Made by a program: the position numbers and the translations under genes. The notes beneath the pieces are model-generated. The model had not been told where the DNA came from and did not search any database. It worked only from the letters and a program-made list of their open reading frames with translations. A DNA stretch of 64,000 bases from Bacteroides sp. GM023. GTDB lineage: Bacteria; Bacteroidota; Bacteroidia; Bacteroidales; Bacteroidaceae. Of this stretch, positions 19,356 to 26,200 are shown one piece after another. Within the stretch, counting starts at the first letter, position 1, and each line of letters begins with the position of its first letter. The stretch covers positions 248,001-312,000 of the forward strand of contig NZ_JAAXGE010000009.1 in the NCBI RefSeq assembly GCF_014750685.1, written 5' to 3'.

Positions 19356-19384
19356 TTGCTTTTCGATATTCTTTTCTATATTTG
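19356..19384 (+). promoter_or_regulatory. Bacteroides-type promoter of the DUF5686-type gene
   Basis: TTG (19356-19358), an 18-nt spacer and TATATTTG (19377-19384). The possible TTG start codon at 19382 falls inside this box, so translation must start further down, at 19412. Confidence 0.7.
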
Positions 19385-19411
19385 CTCTCGTTAATCAAGG
19401 AGATACGACGA

Positions 19412-21601
19412 TTGAAATATAAGATACTGATAGGATGCATACTATGTTTGTTCTCTTTTTCTTTAAAGGGGACAGCAAACAATTATATAATGAATCCTTA
19501 TACGCATCAAGGCATCTCTGCCGATTCCATCATTGAACGCGTCATGACCTTTGCTCCTTTATATGAAACAATAGTCAGTGATTATCGTGCCAACCTGTAT
19601 ATTAAAGGTAAGATGGATATTCAGAAAAAGAACTTTATCCTTCGTTATGTACCTTCCATGTTCCGCCTGCAGAAAGGCGTACGTGAATATCTGCTCGAAA
19701 CTTACAGTGACCTTCATTATACTGCTCCCAACATCTACGACCAAAAGGTAAAAGCGTCGCAGGGAACGGTGAGAGGAAACCGGGGACTGCCGGGTTTGCT
19801 CGAATACTTTAATGTGAACATCTATTCTTCTTCCCTGCTGAATGACGAACGCCTGATGTCTCCCCTTGCCAAGAACGGGCAGAAATACTACAAATACCGG
19901 ATAGACAGCATAATGGGCGACCCCAACAATCTTGATTACCGGGTACGTTTCATCCCCCGCACAAAGAGTGACCAACTGGTAGGCGGATATATGATTGTCA
20001 GCAGTAATGTATGGAGTGTCCGCGAGATACGTTTTTCGGGACGGTCGGAACTGATAACATTTACCTGCTGGATTAAAATGGGAGACGTAGGCAAGAAAAA
20101 TGAATTCCTTCCTGTGCGCTATGACGTAGAAGCCCTTTTTAAATTTCTCGGAAACAAAGTCGATGGTAACTATACCGCTTCTTTGGATTATAAATCCATC
20201 GAACTGAAAGAACAGAAAGTACGCAAGAAGGAGAAGAAAAACTATAACCTGTCGGAGTCATTCTCCTTGCAATGTGATACGAATGCTTATAAGACGGATG
20301 CTTCGACCTTCGCTATCATGCGTCCTATCCCTTTGGATGATAGCGAGAAGAAATTGTACCATGATTATACGCTAAGGCGTGACACAGCCATCATACAGAA
20401 ACCATCCAAGAGCCAGACCTTCTGGGGAACGATGGGCGACCTGATGGTGGAAGATTATAAGTTCAATTTGTCTAATATCGGAAGTGTCCGTTTCTCACCG
20501 TTCATCAACCCGCTTCTGTTCAGTTATAGTGGAAGCAATGGTTTGTCGTATCGGCAGGATTTCCGCTACAACCGTCTTTTCAGAGGAGATAAACTGCTTC
20601 GTGTTGTTCCTAAACTCGGATATAATTTCACACGTAAGGAATTCTACTGGTCGGTGAATGCCGATTTTGAGTATTGGCCGCAGAAGCGTGGATTCTTCCG
20701 CTTGAATGTGGGTAATGGTAACCGCATTTATAGCAGTAAGGTGCTGGACGAGTTGAAAGCCATGCCGGACAGTATCTTCAATTTCGATTTGATTCATCTC
20801 GATTATTTCAAGGACTTATATTTTAATTTCCGCCATACGGTCGAGATCGTCAATGGTCTTGATATAAGTCTGGGTTTCTCCGCCCACAAGAGAACAGCCG
20901 TAGAACCTTCCCGCTTCGTGATAACCGGCGACTATCCGATGCCACCCCCGGAATTTATGGAGAAATTCAAGAATACCTATATTAGTTTCGCACCCCGTAT
21001 CCGGATAGAATGGACGCCGGGTCTTTACTATTATATGAACGGAAAACGAAAGATAAACCTGCGTTCTTTATATCCTACCTTTTCTGTCGATTATGAACGG
21101 GGTGTCAAAGGTGTATTCAAGAGTACAGGCGAGTATGAACGGATAGAGTTCGACCTTCAACATCAAATCCGGCTGGGACTGATGCGTAATATTTACTACC
21201 GTTTCGGTTTCGGCGCATTCACCAATCAGGATGAACTATATTTTGTGGACTTTGCCAACTTTTCCCGCCACAATCTTCCTATGGGATGGAATGATGAAAT
21301 CGGCGGAGTGTTCCAAGTGCTCGACGGACGTTGGTACAACTCCTCCCGCCGTTATGTACGCGGACATTTTACTTACGAAGCACCGTTCCTTGTCCTGCGG
21401 CATCTGATGAAGTACACACGCTATGTACAGAACGAGCGCATCTACATAAGTGCCCTCTCTATGCCCCATCTTCAGCCTTACCTCGAACTGGGATACGGCA
21501 TCGGTACGCATATTTTTGATGTAGGAGTTTTTGTGAGCAGCGAGAACTGGAAGTTCGGTGGAATAGGTTGTAAATTCACGTTTGAGTTGTTCAACCGATA
21601 G
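19412..21601 (+). CDS. DUF5686-family outer-membrane protein
   Basis: 729 aa from a TTG start at 19412, preceded by AAGGAG at 19397-19402 and downstream of the promoter. A signal peptide covers about residues 1-22 (ILIGCILCLFSFSLKG). Residues about 35-270 form the conserved soluble part of DUF5686-type proteins: an AxLYIKGK pattern, PSMFRLQKGVREYLLETYSD, then beta-rich sequence. The C-terminal 350 residues alternate aromatic and polar residues and end in a Phe-containing strand (FTFELFNR), as expected for an outer-membrane beta barrel. Many Bacteroides relatives carry a carboxypeptidase-regulatory-like domain in front; here it is missing. Function is not established. The stop is 49 nt before the retron RNA. 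Confidence 0.7.
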   Translation: MKYKILIGCILCLFSFSLKGTANNYIMNPYTHQGISADSIIERVMTFAPLYETIVSDYRANLYIKGKMDIQKKNFILRYVPSMFRLQKGVREYLLETYSDLHYTAPNIYDQKVKASQGTVRGNRGLPGLLEYFNVNIYSSSLLNDERLMSPLAKNGQKYYKYRIDSIMGDPNNLDYRVRFIPRTKSDQLVGGYMIVSSNVWSVREIRFSGRSELITFTCWIKMGDVGKKNEFLPVRYDVEALFKFLGNKVDGNYTASLDYKSIELKEQKVRKKEKKNYNLSESFSLQCDTNAYKTDASTFAIMRPIPLDDSEKKLYHDYTLRRDTAIIQKPSKSQTFWGTMGDLMVEDYKFNLSNIGSVRFSPFINPLLFSYSGSNGLSYRQDFRYNRLFRGDKLLRVVPKLGYNFTRKEFYWSVNADFEYWPQKRGFFRLNVGNGNRIYSSKVLDELKAMPDSIFNFDLIHLDYFKDLYFNFRHTVEIVNGLDISLGFSAHKRTAVEPSRFVITGDYPMPPPEFMEKFKNTYISFAPRIRIEWTPGLYYYMNGKRKINLRSLYPTFSVDYERGVKGVFKSTGEYERIEFDLQHQIRLGLMRNIYYRFGFGAFTNQDELYFVDFANFSRHNLPMGWNDEIGGVFQVLDGRWYNSSRRYVRGHFTYEAPFLVLRHLMKYTRYVQNERIYISALSMPHLQPYLELGYGIGTHIFDVGVFVSSENWKFGGIGCKFTFELFNR

Positions 21602-21616
21602 TTTTCTACGTTCTTG

Positions 21617-21647
21617 TTGTATAATTGGAAGATTTACCCTATCTTTG
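21617..21647 (+). promoter_or_regulatory. Promoter of the retron transcript
   Basis: TTG (21617-21619), a 20-nt spacer and TATCTTTG (21640-21647). The -7 box ends 3 nt before the a1 repeat (21651), so transcription is predicted to start at or within the first bases of a1. A retron primary transcript would begin there. Confidence 0.65.
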
Positions 21648-21650
21648 TAT

Positions 21651-21781
21651 AGAAGAGGATGAGGGCAAATTTTAGCACAAAAGAGGTGTAGTCGCCTCAT
21701 AAGCACAGGTATTTTCCTAGAAAATAAATTCTTAGGTATAAATACCTTAAATTTATTTTAGTAAATAACTCATCCTCTTCT
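21651..21781 (+). ncRNA. Retron msr-msd non-coding RNA
   Basis: About 131 nt between the DUF5686-type gene and the reverse transcriptase gene. The ends form perfect 13-bp inverted repeats: a1 AGAAGAGGATGAG (21651-21663) and a2 CTCATCCTCTTCT (21769-21781). After a1 comes TTTTAGCAC; the G at 21675 in TAGC is the candidate branching guanosine, as in the TTAGC of retron Ec86. A 6-bp hairpin with a UAGU loop (21683-21698) fits an msr stem-loop. A long hairpin (21721-21759: 10-bp outer stem, 3/2-nt internal loop, inner GGTA/TACC stem) fits the msd that would be copied into cDNA. The msd is strongly A/T-rich. Exact cDNA ends cannot be read from the sequence. Confidence 0.82.
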
Positions 21782-21806
21782 TCTTAGGTTTATATACGTA
21801 TACAAA

Positions 21807-22931
21807 ATGGACGGTATTCTAATAACGATACTTATTATCACCGGTTTCCTTGTTTACAAAATGATTTCTTCGAGCAGGAAACAGGAGGGGTATAAGAGGT
21901 GGAAAGCGACAGCTGGTAGTGAGAAGGAAGAAAGTGCTTCCAAGTCTAAAGACACGCATGGTGCCTGGCTTAGGCAGGCTTTAGGAGTTGCGGCTCCGCG
22001 ACCTCCGTATGTTCCTAAGTTTGATGATGAATCGGTTGCTTGGTGTGCCAGCCTGCTGGGCGTAGAAGCGAACAAACTGAGAGAAATACTTGAAAATATC
22101 CCTGACTATTACCATGAATTTTGGGTAAGAAAAAGAAGGGGTGGCTATCGTATGATTTCTGCTCCGCTCGAAGAACTACAATCTATCCAAACGACCATTA
22201 ACTCACGAATCTTATCATCGGTAACTACTATCCATCCGGCAGCAGTCGGATTTCGGTGCGGACGCTCGGTCGTTGACAATGCCAGCCCTCATTTGGGAAA
22301 ACGGTATGTGCTGAAAATGGATATTCATGATTTTTTCTTTTCTATACGTAGCCCGAGAGTGAAGAAAACATTCGAACAGATGGGATATCCGCCGAATGTG
22401 TCGAAAATATTCAGGACATTGTGCTGCCTGCATAATTGTCTGCCGCAAGGAGCTCCCACAAGTCCGTCATTAAGTAATATCGTCAGTTATGAGATGGATA
22501 AGAAGTTGGCGGCGTTGGCTACGAAATATGGATTGACCTATACCCGCTATGCTGATGACCTTACTTTCTCGGGCGATGTACTTTCTAAGGAACAGATAAT
22601 CTTTGAGGTTAAACAGATTATTTACGAAGAGAAGTTTGCCCCGAATTATAAGAAAACCCGTTTTCTGAATGAATATGACAGGAAAATTATCACGGGAGTA
22701 TCGGTTAGCTCCGGTGTGAAACTGACCATACCTAAAGCTAGAAAGAGGGAGATTCGGAAGAACGTTTATTTCATTCTGACCAGAGGCTTGTCGGAGCATC
22801 AACGGCGAATCGGTTCCAATGACCCTGCCTATTTGAAACGACTCATCGGAGAACTTTGTTATTGGCGGTCGATAGAACCGGATAATATGTATGTATCCGA
22901 TTCTATTACTGCATTGAAATCTCTCAAATAG
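21807..22931 (+). CDS. Retron reverse transcriptase with N-terminal membrane anchor
   Basis: 374 aa, starting 25 nt after a2. The reverse transcriptase core spans about 110-320. The catalytic YADD is at 248-251 (TRYADDLTFSG), the first catalytic Asp is D172 in LKMDIHDFF, and the QGAPTSP motif starts at 214. Retron signatures are present: the region-X NAxxH motif as NASPH (158-162) and the region-Y VTG as ITG (295-297). Residues 3-20 are a hydrophobic helix followed by a basic stretch (SSSRKQEGYKRWK), predicting an anchor with the enzyme in the cytoplasm, and then a roughly 45-residue linker. The RT would copy the msd RNA into msDNA. No toxin or effector domain is fused. The small membrane gene downstream is the likely partner. 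Confidence 0.88.
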   Translation: MDGILITILIITGFLVYKMISSSRKQEGYKRWKATAGSEKEESASKSKDTHGAWLRQALGVAAPRPPYVPKFDDESVAWCASLLGVEANKLREILENIPDYYHEFWVRKRRGGYRMISAPLEELQSIQTTINSRILSSVTTIHPAAVGFRCGRSVVDNASPHLGKRYVLKMDIHDFFFSIRSPRVKKTFEQMGYPPNVSKIFRTLCCLHNCLPQGAPTSPSLSNIVSYEMDKKLAALATKYGLTYTRYADDLTFSGDVLSKEQIIFEVKQIIYEEKFAPNYKKTRFLNEYDRKIITGVSVSSGVKLTIPKARKREIRKNVYFILTRGLSEHQRRIGSNDPAYLKRLIGELCYWRSIEPDNMYVSDSITALKSLK

Positions 22932-22967
22932 TTAAACTGTGTTTGAGATAATAACGGAGAAAGCAAA

Positions 22968-23252
22968 ATGAAGCATAAGCTTGTTTTTTATATGGTTTGT
23001 TTAGGGGTATATATGTTAGTCATATATGTTTTGCGTCCTTATATTGCTAACAAACTTCCTCGTATGGGAGACTTAAACTTTCGCTCATTAGATGCGATTA
23101 TTTATACAGGGTTTATCTGCATAGGACTCCTCGTTATTAGCTTTTTTGTAGCTTCCCGATATGCCGTAAATGCTTGGCACGCGTTTTGGGCATTCCTCTT
23201 GGCGATGTTGATTCCGCTTTTGATTGTTTTATTTGAGGAGGGAATACTCTAA
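22968..23252 (+). CDS. 94-aa three-helix membrane protein, candidate retron effector
   Basis: The gene starts 36 nt after the reverse transcriptase stop with GGAGA before the ATG, in the same direction and without a visible terminator between them. Three hydrophobic helices are predicted at about 4-22, 47-66 and 71-89, with a short polar loop (RPYIANKLPRMGDLNFRSLD) and an acidic end (FEEGIL). There is no signal peptide cleavage motif and no known domain. Retron Ec48 uses a small two-helix membrane protein as its effector, so a membrane-perturbing role in abortive infection is a reasonable inference. Alternatively it may tether or stabilise the membrane-anchored RT. It meets the helicase-nuclease gene tail to tail, 27 bp away. 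Confidence 0.62.
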   Translation: MKHKLVFYMVCLGVYMLVIYVLRPYIANKLPRMGDLNFRSLDAIIYTGFICIGLLVISFFVASRYAVNAWHAFWAFLLAMLIPLLIVLFEEGIL

Positions 23253-23279
23253 ATCGTTTGTAGCATAGCCTCTTTTTTG

Positions 23280-26200
23280 CTAGTTAATCACTATGCGCTC
23301 ATTTTCTATTCTTGCATAGCCTCGTTTGATTGATTCATTGATTCCCCTTTGCATGGCAGCATCTATGTTCGAACCCATGCGCGCGAAACCGAATACTTGT
23401 GCACATGCTTTTACCAAATCCGGCAAAGGAAGGCTTATAGAGTCCGTCAATAGTTGCCGGACGGCATTGGCTACTTCTTCGGGCGGTAAATCAGCTGCGT
23501 CCCGGTCGGACACGGGACGGTAGTCCGGATAGGAACGGCATTGTTCTTCATCTTTCCAAAAGAATACGAGTTCGTCATGCGTGGTACGATAGAGCTTCAG
23601 GGTATCGAAAATAGTTTCCAAATGTATTTCTAATCGTTGTCCCAGGCGAGAGATTCCCCATTCAGTCAGAATCTTCTTGCAGAGCAATGATTTACTGATA
23701 GGTGCTTCGTTTTCTATGAGTTTCCGAATTTGAGAAGTGAGCAGGCTAACGCTCTCATCAGCAAAGAAATCATTCGAAGAATATTGGCTCGGTTTTATTT
23801 TCGTGCTATTATACTTTTGTGTGGGAATGTCGTCAGCGGTTATTCTCGATTCTATTGATACCGGAGCTTCTTTTATGGGCAATTCCTTTATTGGTAATTC
23901 TTTTATTGACTCTTCTTTGCGTGACTCTTTCCCGTAGGAGACTGTCTTGCGGGATTCCTCTTGTGTTGGGATTGAGGCTCTTTGAGAGATTACTTCCTGT
24001 ATAGTCGCGATTACCTCATCCGGCTTTTCCCACCAGTCCATTGTCCATATGCGACAGATAGTCCAGCCGAGTGCTTTCAGAACATTGTTTTGAACAATCT
24101 CCCGGTCACGTGCAGTCTTGGTACGCTGATAATTCTTTCCGTCACAGATAATGCCAAGCTGATAATTAGACTCGTTTTGAGTATCTACTATTCCTATGTC
24201 GATTTTGTAACCGGAGCATCCGATGTCGGTATGTACGGTGTATCCCAGTGAACGCAATTTATCAGCTATGATATTCTCGATAGAAGCCGATGTATCCGAT
24301 GACGGATTGGCGGCACTGTTGACTACATTTCTTGTCCCTTTCTCCGCATACTCAAGGAAGCGTTTCAGTCCGGCTACACCAATGGAAGAAGTCCGGTTCA
24401 AGTCTATCATGTCCGACCTTAGGGTAGAATAAATAATCATCTCATACCGGGCGCGGGAAACAGCTACATTCAGCCTTCTTTCTCCACCTGCCCGGTTTAG
24501 CGGGCCGAAGTTCATGCTGACACGTCCTGTGGCGTCCGGTCCGTAGCCCACAGAAAAGAGAATCACATCCCGTTCATCTCCCTGTACATTTTCCAGGTTT
24601 TTGATAAATAGCGGTTCTTCACATTCCAAAGCCAGAGTTTCCAGTTCGGGGTGGAAGATAAAGAGGTCGGACAATAAATCTTCTATTAAGGCTTGCTGTA
24701 CGATACTGAAAGTAACGACACCAATACTCTTCTTTCTTAATTCATCGCTTCTCAATCTTCTTTCTATTTCATCGACCACCGCTTGTGCTTCGGCTTGATT
24801 CTGACGTGATTTACCTTTGTCATAATACCCGCTGATAGGCACCATCCTTACCTTGGATTCTATATTGTCGGGCGACGGGAAGGTCATTAGTTTATTGTCG
24901 TAGTACTCGGAGTTACTGAAAGCAATAAGACTCTCGTGCTTGCTTCGATAATGCCATAATAGATACTTTGAAGGAATAGACAAAGCAAGGCAATCATCAA
25001 GGATACTTTCCAAGTCTTCCATCTCGATATTATCTTCATCAATGGTATTGACAGAGAAGAAGTTAGTAGGCGGCATCTGTTTCGGGTCGCCTACAATAAT
25101 CACATTGTTACCCCGGGCAATGGCGCCTACAGCTTCATAAGTCGGCATCTGCGATGCTTCATCAAAGACTATCAAGTCAAATTTATCCGCATCCGTATCA
25201 ATGAACTGAGCTACGGAAAGCGGACTCATCAACATACACGGACACATACGCGACAGCAAAGTCGGTATTTGGTCGAACAACTTACGGATAGATATGCCAC
25301 GGGCATTATTCCGGATATTCTTTTGGAGAATACCCACTTCGGAACTTTGAATAGCTTCGTGAGTAAAAGATGGAATATTGGAAGCCAACCTGGCAAATAG
25401 TTCCTTCTTAGTGGTTTCTTCGAATTGAGTCGATATCTGTTTGTACTTCGCTATAATATCATTGAAAATCTTGCCGTTGAACAACTCCAAGGTTGGCTCT
25501 TTGGAAATGATATACTGAATAGCGCTCTGATAAAAACTTCTATAAAAGCTGTCCGCAAGTTGAGAAGTAGGAATATTCTTCTCCTTATATTCCGTTGCGA
25601 TAAATCCGATGTTAAGTTTATCCAGTGTCCGGTAGGTTTGCAGCCATTGATACCAGTCTTTGAGTTTATTCAGGTTTTCTTTCCACGTTTGAGCTTTTGA
25701 TATGCCTGTATGAATCCAGTCAGCCGAATTGATATAGAGTTCCGCTATGGATATGCCCAATGTTTCGGAAAGCCTGCGCTCTACATTCGCGAGTGTATCC
25801 GAATACTGATAGATTTCATTGAGAGACTGGGCATGAATATCTCTGAATGTCTGTATGCCTTCAGCCAGTTGTACAGACAGATTCTGCTTGATTTGTGAAA
25901 CTTTGGCTATGTCTTTCGAATAGTTCAGCAGATGCGAATGAAGAGAAATCATGTCATTGATAATCTGCTCAATGGTATTCCAGTCTTCATTCTTTCCGAA
26001 TCGTCCGAACAGGGAAGGCAGTTGGCTTGCGTATTTCTGAACGGCTTCGCTTTCTTCCTTATATTGAATAATCTGATGAAGCAACGGCTTGATAGTATCC
26101 GGTTCAATGGCTTTCAGGGCATAGATATGGAGAGCCTTCTTTATTTTTCTCTGTCCGAAATATCTCGGAATAAACCATTGGGCAGATACCCGGTTCCAGT

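Noticed and set aside
21807-22931. Reading the RT as a group II intron or DGR reverse transcriptase
   Set aside because: No maturase/endonuclease domain, no intron RNA folds, and no template/variable repeat pair; NASPH and the upstream a1/a2 RNA favour a retron.
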